DNA of 15,426 nt, from positions 1 to 15,426 of the forward strand of contig JANYDM010000126.1 in assembly GCA_025363575.1 (NCBI GenBank), written 5' to 3'. Below are positions 8,091 through 15,291 of the stretch, in pieces (position 1 is the stretch's first letter; every line of letters starts with the position of its first letter). The notes under the pieces were generated by a model. It was given only the letters and a program-made list of their open reading frames with translations, made no database searches and was not told where the DNA came from. This stretch comes from Betaproteobacteria bacterium. Its GTDB lineage: Bacteria; Pseudomonadota; Gammaproteobacteria; Burkholderiales; SG8-41. A program made the position numbers and the translations under genes.

Positions 8091-10859
8091 ATGCTGACCG
8101 GTTATTTCATAGTACTGGCGTCGTTTGTCTACGTCGGTTTGCTGTTCGCGATCGCCTACTACGGGGACAAGCGCGCCGACGCCGGGCGCAGCATCATCGC
8201 CAACCCTTATATCTATGCACTGTCGCTCGCGGTGTATTGCACGTCGTGGACTTATTACGGCAGCGTGGGGCGCGCAGCCACCAGCGGCATCGGCTTCCTG
8301 CCGATCTATCTGGGGCCGACGTTGACCGCGATGCTGTGGTGGTACGTGATGCTGAAAATGGTGCGCATCAGCAAAGCCAACCGCATCACCTCGATCGCCG
8401 ACTTCGTTGCTTCGCGTTACGGCAAGAGCCGCTTGCTGGGCGGCCTCGTCACGATCATTGCGGTCATCGGCATAGTGCCGTACATCTCGCTGCAGCTGAA
8501 GGCAGTGTCCAACAGCTTCTCGATCATCCTCAAGTACCCGGCGGTCGCCACGCCGGACAGCCAGGCGGTGATACCACTCCTTGCCGACAACACGTTTTAT
8601 ATCGCACTACTGCTCGCGATTTTCACCATACTGTTCGGCACGCGCCACCTCGACGCGTCCGAGCGCCATGAAGGGCTCGTGGCCGCGATCGCGTTCGAGT
8701 CCGTAGTCAAGCTGCTTGCATTTATCGCGGTTGGGGTCTACGTGACGTACGTGCTGTACGACGGCTTCGCCGATATTGCTTCGAGCGCGCTCGAATATCC
8801 GCAGCTGGCGAAGCTGCTCGACTTTGGCGGCTCCTCCGTGGACTACACGTCGTGGGCGTCGCTCACTTTTCTATCCATGCTGGCCATACTGTTCCTGCCG
8901 CGCCAGTTCCAGATTGCCGTGGTCGAGAACGTCGACGAGCGCCACCTCAAAAAAGCTGTATGGCTGTTTCCGCTTTATCTGCTGGCGATCAATATTTTCG
9001 TGCTGCCCATCACATTCGCCGGTCTCATGCACTTCCCGGCCGGGAACGTGGATGCGGATACGTTCGTGCTTAATCTGCCGATTGCGCAGCAACAATCGGC
9101 GCTGACGCTGATCGTGTTCATCGGCGGCCTGTCCGCAGCCACCGGTATGGTGATCGTCGAGACCATCGCGCTGTCGACCATGGTATGCAACAACCTGGTC
9201 ATGCCTTTGCTGCTGCGTCTCAATGTGCTGCACCTGCACCAACGCGCGGACCTGTCGGCACTGATTGTCGGCATCCGGCGCGGCGCCATTGTCGTCGTGC
9301 TGATGCTGGGCTACGCCTATTTCCGGCTGGCCGGAGAGGCCTACGCGCTAGTCTCGATCGGACTCATATCATTTTCCGCGGTGGCGCAGTTCGCGCCGGC
9401 GATACTCGGCGGCATGTTCTGGAAAGGCGCCACGCGGTCCGGCGCGATCTGCGGCCTGCTGGCAGGTTTTGTGGTGTGGACCTACACGCTGCTACTGCCC
9501 TCGTTCGCCAAATCCGGCTGGCTGCCGATTTCATTTGTCGAGCAGGGTCTCTTCGGACTTACGCTACTCAAGCCGCTGGAACTGTTCGGTCTAAACGGTC
9601 TCGACGACATCACGCATTGTCTCTTCTGGAGCATGTTCTGCAATATCGGCGCCTACATCGCCGTTTCGCTCCTAACCACGCCCGGTCCCGCCGAACAGAT
9701 GCAAGCGGCGCTGTTCGTCGACGCGCATCGCGGGCCGCGGCCGCAGCGCGCTGAATCCCTGCGCGGCGACGCCTCGGTGAGCGAGTTGATGACGCTGGTC
9801 GGGCGTTTTCTCGGCCAGCGGCGCGCGCACGATGCATTCGCTGGCTATGCCCGGACGCGCGGCGTCAAGTCCGCACGCGAACTCCAGCCCGATGCCGACC
9901 TCATTCATTTCGCCGAAACTCTGCTCGCGGGCGCGATTGGCCCAGGCTCGGCCAGTGTGGTGGTCGCCTCGGTGGTGCAGGAGGAACCGCTCGGCATCGA
10001 CAAGGTCATGAACATCCTGGATGAAACGTCCCAGGCGCTCGCGCACAGCCGCGAGCTCGAGCAAAAATCGCGCGAACTCGAAATTGCTACAGCGGAACTG
10101 CGTTCGGCCAATCAGCGGCTGCAGCAGCTCGATCGCCTGAAGGACGATTTCGTCTCCACGGTTACGCACGAGTTGCGCACGCCGCTCACCTCGATCCGTG
10201 CATTTTCGGAAATCCTGCAGGACAATCCAGCGCTTGAGCTCCCGCAGCGCGCGAAGTTTCTCGGCATCATCACTCGCGAATCCGAACGGTTGACCCGGCT
10301 GATCAATCAGGTGCTCGACCTCGCCAAGATCGAATCGGGCAATGCAGAATGGAGGACGGCCGCTATCGATGTGCGCGAAGTCATAGAAGACGCGCTGTCG
10401 TCGACCGGCCAGCTGTTCTCCGACAAAGGCATCGCGCTGGAATTGCGCCTGCCCGACACTGTGCCTCAGGTCAACGCCGACCGCGACCGCCTGATGCAAG
10501 TGATGCTCAACCTGTTGTCCAACGCCGCCAAATTCTGCAGCCACAGCGGCAAAGTGATCGTTTCCGGCGCGCTCACGCCGGAAGGGCTGCGCGTCGACGT
10601 CGCCGACAACGGCGCCGGCATCAATGCGGACGATCAGCGCGTCGTCTTTGAAAAATTCCGCCAGGTCGGCGATACGCTCACGCAAAAACCGCATGGGACC
10701 GGCCTTGGGCTGCCGATCTGCCGCCAGATTCTCGAACACTTCGGCGGCCGGCTCTGGGTTGAAAGCACGCCCGGGCACGGCGCGACATTTTCATTCCTGC
10801 TGCCACTTGGCGGCGACGCCGAAACTCCAGCGTCGGCTGCGCGCCAATTCGGGACATGA
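8091..10859 (+). CDS. Hybrid SLC5 solute/sodium symporter - STAC - sensor histidine kinase (CbrA/CrbS-like)
   Basis: A 922-residue inner-membrane sensor. Residues 1 to ~520 form a sodium:solute symporter-like domain with about 13 hydrophobic helices (early TSWTYYGSVGRAATSGIGFLP, central LFLPRQFQIAVVEN). Residues ~550-640 match the STAC linker (SELMTLVGRFLGQRRAHDAF, then ETLLAGAIGPGSASVVVASV). A short coiled coil (~645-685) leads to a HisKA domain with phospho-acceptor His693 in VTHELRTP. The HATPase domain has N-box NLLSN at 807, G1 box DNGAGI at 839 and G2 box GTGLGLP at 869. No PAS domain is visible between STAC and HisKA, unlike several CrbS proteins. In characterised relatives, CbrA senses histidine and carbon/nitrogen status and CrbS controls acs. 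The ligand here is unknown; adjacency to acs suggests acetate or a related acid. Confidence 0.93.
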   Translation: MLTGYFIVLASFVYVGLLFAIAYYGDKRADAGRSIIANPYIYALSLAVYCTSWTYYGSVGRAATSGIGFLPIYLGPTLTAMLWWYVMLKMVRISKANRITSIADFVASRYGKSRLLGGLVTIIAVIGIVPYISLQLKAVSNSFSIILKYPAVATPDSQAVIPLLADNTFYIALLLAIFTILFGTRHLDASERHEGLVAAIAFESVVKLLAFIAVGVYVTYVLYDGFADIASSALEYPQLAKLLDFGGSSVDYTSWASLTFLSMLAILFLPRQFQIAVVENVDERHLKKAVWLFPLYLLAINIFVLPITFAGLMHFPAGNVDADTFVLNLPIAQQQSALTLIVFIGGLSAATGMVIVETIALSTMVCNNLVMPLLLRLNVLHLHQRADLSALIVGIRRGAIVVVLMLGYAYFRLAGEAYALVSIGLISFSAVAQFAPAILGGMFWKGATRSGAICGLLAGFVVWTYTLLLPSFAKSGWLPISFVEQGLFGLTLLKPLELFGLNGLDDITHCLFWSMFCNIGAYIAVSLLTTPGPAEQMQAALFVDAHRGPRPQRAESLRGDASVSELMTLVGRFLGQRRAHDAFAGYARTRGVKSARELQPDADLIHFAETLLAGAIGPGSASVVVASVVQEEPLGIDKVMNILDETSQALAHSRELEQKSRELEIATAELRSANQRLQQLDRLKDDFVSTVTHELRTPLTSIRAFSEILQDNPALELPQRAKFLGIITRESERLTRLINQVLDLAKIESGNAEWRTAAIDVREVIEDALSSTGQLFSDKGIALELRLPDTVPQVNADRDRLMQVMLNLLSNAAKFCSHSGKVIVSGALTPEGLRVDVADNGAGINADDQRVVFEKFRQVGDTLTQKPHGTGLGLPICRQILEHFGGRLWVESTPGHGATFSFLLPLGGDAETPASAARQFGT

Positions 10860-11242
10860 AGCGCAGAATTCTGGTTGTTGACGACGAACCCAACATCGTC
10901 ACGTCGCTCGACTTTCTGCTCAAAAGCGAAGGCCACGACGTCATGATCGCGCATGACGGCAGCGAAGCACTGCGGCAGGCCGCGGCGTTTCGACCCCATC
11001 TCGTGGTCCTCGACGTCATGCTGCCCGTCATAGACGGCTTCGAAGTATGCCGGCGGCTGCGCACAGACCTGTCACACCACGAATTGAAGATTCTAATGCT
11101 GACGGCGCGCGGCCGCGCAGCGGAAATGCAGCGCGGCCACGCGGAAGGTGCCGACGCCTATATGACCAAGCCATTTGCCACGCGAGAGCTCGTCGCGAAA
11201 GTGCGCGAGCTGTTATGCGTCGTCACAACACGTGGCGGTTAG
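10856..11242 (+). CDS. Receiver-only response regulator (CheY-like)
   Basis: A 128-residue protein consisting of a single REC domain, with acidic pair Asp9/Asp10, phosphorylation site Asp53 (HLVVLDVMLP), Thr83 and Lys105 (YMTKPF). There is no DNA-binding or enzymatic output domain; the domain ends near ELL and a nine-residue tail follows. Its ATG overlaps the kinase stop (ATGA), so it is surely translated with the SLC5 kinase and is its likely partner. It may work as a phosphate sink, a relay component or a protein-interaction output. Characterised CbrB and CrbR partners have DNA-binding domains, so the missing output is notable. Its stop codon overlaps the stop of the opposite-strand OmpR-type gene by 4 bp. 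Confidence 0.92.
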   Translation: MKRRILVVDDEPNIVTSLDFLLKSEGHDVMIAHDGSEALRQAAAFRPHLVVLDVMLPVIDGFEVCRRLRTDLSHHELKILMLTARGRAAEMQRGHAEGADAYMTKPFATRELVAKVRELLCVVTTRGG

Positions 11243-11907
11243 TTCAGGTAGTCGAGGAAATAGCCGCGACCGTATTGCGTGCGCACGCTCACGCCGGTGC
11301 CTTCGAGCTTCCTGCGCAGCCGGTGCACGCAGACCTCGATCGCGTTGAGGCTTACCTCCTGGCCCGAGCTATAAAGCTGCCCGACGAGTTGCTCTTTGCT
11401 TACCAGGCGCCCGAAGCGTGCAAGCAGCACTTCGAGCACGCCCGTCTCTTGCGTCGACAATGCGAGCGTCTTGCCGTTCGCGCTTGCCGCCCGCTGCACC
11501 GTATCGAAACTGAGTTGGCCATACGTGATTTGCGGCGCCGCGCTGCCGTAGCCACGCCGCAGCAGTGCGCGCACGCGCGCCTGCAATTCGCCCAGGCTGA
11601 ATGGCTTGACCAGATAATCATCGGCGCCGAGATCGAGACCGTTCACCTTTTCTTCCGGCTGGTCGCGACCCGACAGTATGAGCACAGGCAGTGCGCTATT
11701 GCGCTGACGCAGCCGCCGCAGCACTTCGAAACCATTCAATTCCGGCAAGCCCAAATCGAGAATCAGCAGCTTGAATTCCTCAGCCTTGAGAGCGTCGTCA
11801 GCAGCGGCGCCATTGCTGACCCATTCCACCGCATAGCCCGACTGTTTGAGCGAAAACTGCAATGCCTCGGCCAGGGCGGCATCGTCTTCGGTTATCAGTA
11901 TGCGCAT
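11239..11907 (-). CDS. OmpR/PhoB-family response regulator (winged-helix)
   Basis: DNA-binding response regulator of 222 residues. The receiver domain (1-~115) has Glu7/Asp8/Asp9, phospho-acceptor Asp51 (LLILDLGLPELNG), Ser79 and Lys101 (DYLVKPFS). The winged-helix domain (~125-222) includes the typical LSTQETGVLEVLL, the recognition helix segment NAIEVCVHRLRRKLE, and the wing YGRGYFLDYLN. By sequence style it is closest to TctD/QseB/PmrA-type regulators, but no target can be assigned. The ATG at 11907 is chosen; a GTG directly upstream (11910) is equally possible. No histidine kinase follows it, so it is an orphan in this window. Possible partners are the neighbouring SLC5 kinase or a distant kinase. 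Confidence 0.92.
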   Translation of the reverse strand: MRILITEDDAALAEALQFSLKQSGYAVEWVSNGAAADDALKAEEFKLLILDLGLPELNGFEVLRRLRQRNSALPVLILSGRDQPEEKVNGLDLGADDYLVKPFSLGELQARVRALLRRGYGSAAPQITYGQLSFDTVQRAASANGKTLALSTQETGVLEVLLARFGRLVSKEQLVGQLYSSGQEVSLNAIEVCVHRLRRKLEGTGVSVRTQYGRGYFLDYLN

Positions 11908-11933
11908 CACCGGGCTTTCGCTGATTTGAGGAA

Positions 11934-11939
11934 AGTATA
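11934..11939 (-). promoter_or_regulatory. Possible -10 element of the OmpR-type regulator gene
   Basis: TATACT on the minus strand (five of six matches to TATAAT) lies about 27 bp before the regulator start codon. No good -35 box is visible. This promoter would be divergent from that of tRNA-Ser, with both inside an intergenic stretch of about 105 bp. Confidence 0.3.
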
Positions 11940-11996
11940 CGCGCCATCCGCTTATATTCGCGCCTTCGCAGAGATGGCTAAGCTCGCTGGCTGTAC

Positions 11997-12005
11997 TGCT
12001 AAAAT
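11997..12005 (+). promoter_or_regulatory. Extended -10 promoter of tRNA-Ser
   Basis: TGCTAAAAT matches extended -10 TGnTATAAT with one mismatch, followed by a GC-rich discriminator (GCGCGC). This arrangement is typical of stringently controlled stable-RNA promoters. Initiation would fall a few bases before the tRNA 5' end at 12015. The -35 region is weak. Confidence 0.5.
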
Positions 12006-12014
12006 GCGCGCTTC

Positions 12015-12106
12015 GGAGAGATGGATGAGCGGTTTAAGTCGCACGCCTGGAAAGCGTGTGTACGTAGCAATACGTACCGTGGGTTCGAATCCCACTCTCT
12101 CCGCCA
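12015..12106 (+). tRNA. tRNA-Ser (anticodon GGA)
   Basis: Class II tRNA. The acceptor stem GGAGAGA (12015-12021) pairs with TCTCTCC (12096-12102), then discriminator G and encoded CCA (12104-12106). The anticodon stem CACGC/GCGTG flanks loop CTGGAAA with anticodon GGA at 12049-12051, reading UCC and UCU serine codons. The long variable arm contains the stem TACGTA-GCAA-TACGTA, and the T arm is GTGGG-TTCGAAT-CCCAC. All stems are intact, so it should be functional. A GCGCT/AGCGC hairpin follows at 12113-12128 but lacks a T-tract. Confidence 0.97.
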
Positions 12107-12155
12107 ATATTTGCGCTGCCCCGAGCGCGCGTAGCGGCCTGCAGAAAGGGATGAC

Positions 12156-12857
12156 ATGCGAATAGTGACGTATCGGCCGCCGAATTGGGATACGCAGCCC
12201 GCGTACCTCTATCCGTTGTATCGCTCGACCGTTAAACGGTCGCCCACCAAACCTCTCGTGCTGGTGCCGCAGACGCTTACCGAAGTGACCGGTCCAGTGT
12301 TCGGACGCGACGAGGTTACGCCGGACGACGACGATCTCACGCGCCGGCACGCCGGAGAGCCCATCGGCGAGCGCATGTACGTAAGCGGAAGAGTGCTGGA
12401 TGAAAACGGACGCCCCGTCGCCGGTGCGCTCATCGAGATCTGGCAGGCAAACGCCGCAGGACGCTACCGGCATGTGGTGGATAATCACGACGCGCCCCTT
12501 GATCCGAACTTCACCGGCTGCGGACGCGCGTTGACCAACGCGGAAGGCCGCTACCAGTTCAAGACGATCAAGCCCGGCGCGTATCCGTGGCGCAATCACT
12601 ACAACGCATGGCGCCCGGCGCACATTCATTTCTCCGTGTTCGGCAGCGGTCTTCCGCAACGACTCGTCACGCAGATGTATTTTCCCGGCGATCCGCTGCT
12701 GCCATACGACCCGATGCTGACCGGCATCCAGGACGAAAAAGCACGCGCGCGCCTTGTCGCCGATTTCGACTGGGAGCATACAGTGCCCGAGCATGCACTG
12801 GCTTATCGCTTCGATATCATCCTGCGGGGCCGGGACGCAACACCGCAGGAGAAATGA
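12156..12857 (+). CDS. pcaH: Protocatechuate 3,4-dioxygenase beta subunit
   Basis: Iron-bearing subunit of the intradiol dioxygenase that cleaves protocatechuate to 3-carboxy-cis,cis-muconate, first step of the protocatechuate branch of the beta-ketoadipate pathway. It has 233 residues, the usual length. The non-haem Fe(III) ligands are Tyr104 (GRYRH), Tyr143 (GAYPW), His156 and His158 (RPAHIHFS). Their spacing (39, 13, 2) equals that of the P. putida enzyme (Tyr408, Tyr447, His460, His462). Arg153 corresponds to the active-site arginine. The PcaH-specific N-terminus (YLYPLYRSTVKRSP) is present. The start ATG 12156 has AAAGGGA (12145-12151) upstream. pcaG follows after one base, so the two are one operon. 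Confidence 0.97.
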   Translation: MRIVTYRPPNWDTQPAYLYPLYRSTVKRSPTKPLVLVPQTLTEVTGPVFGRDEVTPDDDDLTRRHAGEPIGERMYVSGRVLDENGRPVAGALIEIWQANAAGRYRHVVDNHDAPLDPNFTGCGRALTNAEGRYQFKTIKPGAYPWRNHYNAWRPAHIHFSVFGSGLPQRLVTQMYFPGDPLLPYDPMLTGIQDEKARARLVADFDWEHTVPEHALAYRFDIILRGRDATPQEK

Positions 12858-12858
12858 A

Positions 12859-13428
12859 ATGAGTCTGCTGCTGACATCGTCGCAAACGGTAGGACCCTTC
12901 GTCGCCATCAGTTTTGACCAATCCAGCGTGACCGATATCGCTCCGGCGGGGGTCGCGGGCGAACGCTACGTCATACACGGCCGCGTGCTCGATGGTGACG
13001 GCGCTGCGGTCGCCGACGCGGTCGTCGAAACCTGGCAGGCCAATGCGCATGGCAAGTACGCGCATGCCGAGGATGTGCAGGAAAAGCCGCTCGAAGAAAA
13101 TTTCAAGGGGTTCGGCCGCGTGCTGACCGGCGCCGATGGCGCATTCCGGTTCACGACCATCAAGCCCGGCCCCGTGCCCGGGCCCGGCGGCGCGATGCAG
13201 GCCCCGCACCTCGCCATCACCATTTTCATGCGCGGCCTGCTCAAGCACCTTGCGACGCGCATTTATTTTCCGGACGAGCTCGCCAACGCGAACGATCCGG
13301 TACTGGCGCTCGTGCCGGCAGAGCGCCGTGCGACGCTCATCGCGAATAAAGTGTCCTCCGAGCCGGGCGTGCTCGAGTGGAATGTCATGCTGCAGGGAAA
13401 AGACGAGACGGTTTTCTTCGATTATTGA
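12859..13428 (+). CDS. pcaG: Protocatechuate 3,4-dioxygenase alpha subunit
   Basis: Alpha partner of PcaH in the (alpha-beta-Fe) heteromer. It has 189 residues and the typical start TSSQTVGPFVAISF. The intradiol-dioxygenase fold motifs DAVVETWQANAHGKYAH, GFGRVLTGADGAFRFTTIKPG and the C-terminal LEWNVMLQGKDETVFFDY are present. It lacks the full iron ligand set, as alpha subunits do. The start ATG 12859 is chosen over longer in-frame options because it lies one base after the pcaH stop with AGGAG seven bases upstream. It converges on the dehydratase-like gene at 13464 with a 35-bp gap, in which I see no clear terminator. Confidence 0.96.
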   Translation: MSLLLTSSQTVGPFVAISFDQSSVTDIAPAGVAGERYVIHGRVLDGDGAAVADAVVETWQANAHGKYAHAEDVQEKPLEENFKGFGRVLTGADGAFRFTTIKPGPVPGPGGAMQAPHLAITIFMRGLLKHLATRIYFPDELANANDPVLALVPAERRATLIANKVSSEPGVLEWNVMLQGKDETVFFDY

Positions 13429-13463
13429 GCGCCCGCGAGCGGGGTGTTCACTATCGCGTGCGT

Positions 13464-14324
13464 CTAGCTGCGAACCGGCAAGCTGCGCCGCGCGGTCAGC
13501 CCGGTGATCCATTTCACCGAGCGCCGGGCGCGATCGGAGACCATAGGCAGGGGACGCGCGCGGTAGTCGTCGTTGAAGACCTCGAAACTGTAATCGCCCC
13601 GGTACCCCAGGTCGTCCACCTGGCGCACGAAACCGGTGAGTTGCGCATTGTGCACGCCTTCACCGGGAAATACGCGATAGTGGCGGGCCGTATCGATGCG
13701 GTCTTCCGGCGACCGTATCTCATGCCATAAGAAATCGGAAAGCTGCACCAGAAAGATTTTGCGGGCGTCAATGTCACGCAGGGCGCAAAAGTCCGTCTTG
13801 TTGGCGAGAATGTGGAAGGAGTCAAGGCAAATGCCGAGATTCGAGCGCCCGGCGGCGTCTACGATTTCCCAGGCCTGCGGGAACTCGTTGACATGACGGC
13901 CCCGTGACAGCGCCTCGTATGCGATCCAGATGCCGAATGGCACTGCCAGCATGGCCAGTTTCCGCAGGTCTTTTGCCAGCGTTGCGGCGTCTCCGCTCGC
14001 GTGGGCGGACGCGGATGAGCATGCGAGCAATACTTCGGAGCCGAGCGCGTGACACATCTGAAGCATCGCCTTCGCGACATCGACTTTGTACGCATGAAGG
14101 TGGCCGGACAATCCTTCGAAGTCGCGCAGTACCTGGAAGCCGGTGACGCGCAGGCCGCTTGCACGCACTGCTTCGACGGCCGCCTCATCCCCTTCGGGAT
14201 GGCCGACGATGTCCGCCGCGTTGAGCATCACTTGCGTGAAGCCGGCGCCCCGAATGGCGCGCAACTTCGCCTCCAGCGGCCCCGCCAGGGTGATGGTGTC
14301 CATCCCGAAGTTGTCGAGGTTCAC
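13464..14324 (-). CDS. 3-dehydroshikimate dehydratase-like TIM-barrel enzyme (sugar phosphate isomerase/epimerase superfamily)
   Basis: A 286-residue TIM-barrel protein of the AP endonuclease 2/xylose isomerase superfamily. The likely metal ligands are Glu137 (AYEAL), Asp168 with His171 (CLDSFH), Gln194 (FLVQLSD) and Glu248 (YSFEVFND). The spacing of the first three agrees with my memory of QuiC1-type 3-dehydroshikimate dehydratases, which convert 3-dehydroshikimate to protocatechuate. That product is the substrate of the neighbouring PcaHG, which supports the assignment. The start GTG 14324 is chosen because the conserved-looking residues LDNFGMDTITLAG follow it and it overlaps the upstream VOC stop (GTGA). 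The alternative is ATG 14303. The frame is open further upstream to 14921 only because of a frameshift in the VOC gene, so the apparent 485-residue fusion is probably not real. A hydroxypyruvate-isomerase-like function cannot be fully excluded. Confidence 0.82.
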   Translation of the reverse strand: MNLDNFGMDTITLAGPLEAKLRAIRGAGFTQVMLNAADIVGHPEGDEAAVEAVRASGLRVTGFQVLRDFEGLSGHLHAYKVDVAKAMLQMCHALGSEVLLACSSASAHASGDAATLAKDLRKLAMLAVPFGIWIAYEALSRGRHVNEFPQAWEIVDAAGRSNLGICLDSFHILANKTDFCALRDIDARKIFLVQLSDFLWHEIRSPEDRIDTARHYRVFPGEGVHNAQLTGFVRQVDDLGYRGDYSFEVFNDDYRARPLPMVSDRARRSVKWITGLTARRSLPVRS

Positions 14325-15187
14325 TTGTGCAGGCGATTCACGACCAGTTCGAAGGTCGCGCCACAGAGATATTGGGTGAGTGCGCCTTTGTCGCTCGGTT
14401 GCGCCGCGATCGACGAACACGATGCCGCGCTCGATTAGCGCGCGCGTCGCCGCCGGGACGTCCGGCGCGCCGAATCCGATGCGCAGCAGGCTCTCTTCCC
14501 AATGAATGTCGTCCGCGCCCGGAGGCGGCTCGATAAGCTGCAGGTAGAACTTGCGGCAGGGGCTCTCGAGGAGCGTGCCTTTCGGCAGTACGCCGAAATA
14601 CTGGCCGCGTGGCAGCACGGTGAAACCGAATAAATGCTGATAGAAGTCGAGCCAGTCGGCGGTGCGGTCGTCGCGGATTGCCTGCACCACGCCGAACCAG
14701 TGCAAACCCGCCAGCGGCGGTGGCTTCGGGTCGGCGCCCGCCAGCGGCACGAAGTCGACATCGTAGATCGAGAAGTCCAGGTAGCGGTCGACGAAGTAGA
14801 TGAGGCTGTCGCCGACGCCGTGAATCCCGGGAATATTGAGTTCCATCGCGGAGGCGCGCGTTGCAATCTCCCAGGCTCCCAGATCGAGCGCACGCTTGTG
14901 CGCAAAAGCGGCGTCGCGCACGCGTAACGCGATCGCTGCTATCGAAGTCCGGATCCCGGCGTGGCGTCGTCATCAGCGCTGGCCGCTTGGGCGTTGACGA
15001 TCAGGTTCATGGAGCCTTGGCGGTAGAGCGTCACCTCGCGCGAGCGGTGGCGCGCCACCGCGGCGAATCCCATCTGCTGCAGTAATGCCCCGAATGCCTG
15101 CGGCTGCGGCGTGGCGTACTCGATGAACTCGATGCCGTCCATGCCGAGCGGGTTGGAGGGTTCCGCAATGCGCTCATCAGCGGTCAT
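14321..15187 (-). pseudogene. HPPD-like VOC-family protein, coding frame broken by two compensating frameshifts
   Basis: Homology runs continuously for ~288 codons but changes frame twice. The first part starts at ATG 15187, with GGGAG upstream, and reads NPLGMDGIEFIEYATPQ to MNLIVNAQ. It hits TAG at 14941-14939. The middle part, shifted by one base, begins around SIAAIALRVRDAAFAHKRAL and includes IPGIHGVGDSLIYFVDRY and KGTLLESPCRKFYLQLIEPP. The last part returns to the first frame and reads PSDKGALTQYLCGATFELV to a TGA at 14321. The shifts fall at about 14942-14969 (one base missing) and 14396-14408 (one base extra). The domain is the two-module fold of 4-hydroxyphenylpyruvate dioxygenase relatives, as in the C-terminal half of QuiC1. 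The middle metal His appears replaced (LLRIGFG). Either a recent pseudogene or two sequence errors. Simple gene calls would show 14939-15187 and 13464-14921. Confidence 0.78.
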
Positions 15188-15243
15188 CTTCGACTCCCGG
15201 GTTGCTGCATTGCGACAGTCGAGGCATCGAAGCTGCGCCTGAC

Positions 15244-15271
15244 GGGAATTATCGGAGCTGTCAATATTCCC
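15244..15271. promoter_or_regulatory. Inverted repeat in the divergent intergenic region (possible operator)
   Basis: GGGAAT (15244-15249) and ATTCCC (15266-15271) form a perfect six-base inverted repeat separated by 16 bp. It lies between the divergent VOC and binding-protein genes. The spacing would place the arms about two helical turns apart, as in many dimeric-regulator operators. No consensus promoter is clear in this 104-bp gap. Confidence 0.3.
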
Positions 15272-15291
15272 CGTTGGAAGAGAGGACTCTC

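Noticed and set aside
9672..10778. A 368-codon open frame on the minus strand
   Set aside because: It is antisense to the STAC and kinase domains of the SLC5 kinase; no motif and no ribosome-binding site of note.
12113..12128. An intrinsic terminator after tRNA-Ser
   Set aside because: The GCGCT/AGCGC stem is short and no T-tract follows.
11047..12165. A 372-codon open frame on the plus strand
   Set aside because: It runs through the receiver gene, antisense to the OmpR-type gene and across tRNA-Ser. Its product has no recognisable domain.
12754..12858. An earlier in-frame start for pcaG
   Set aside because: It would overlap the 3' end of pcaH. ATG 12859 has a well-spaced AGGAG and the family N-terminus.
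11952..12908. A 318-codon open frame on the minus strand
   Set aside because: It is antisense to tRNA-Ser and pcaH, both of which are certain.
13429..13463. A bidirectional terminator between pcaG and the dehydratase-like gene
   Set aside because: Only a four-pair CCCG/CGGG stem is visible, and neither strand has a T-tract.
13464..14921. A single 485-residue VOC-TIM-barrel fusion protein
   Set aside because: The VOC end is recognisable in a different frame (PSDKGALTQYLCGATFELV to a TGA at 14321), directly followed by a GTG start for the TIM barrel. The continuous frame arises from an apparent one-base shift near 14400.
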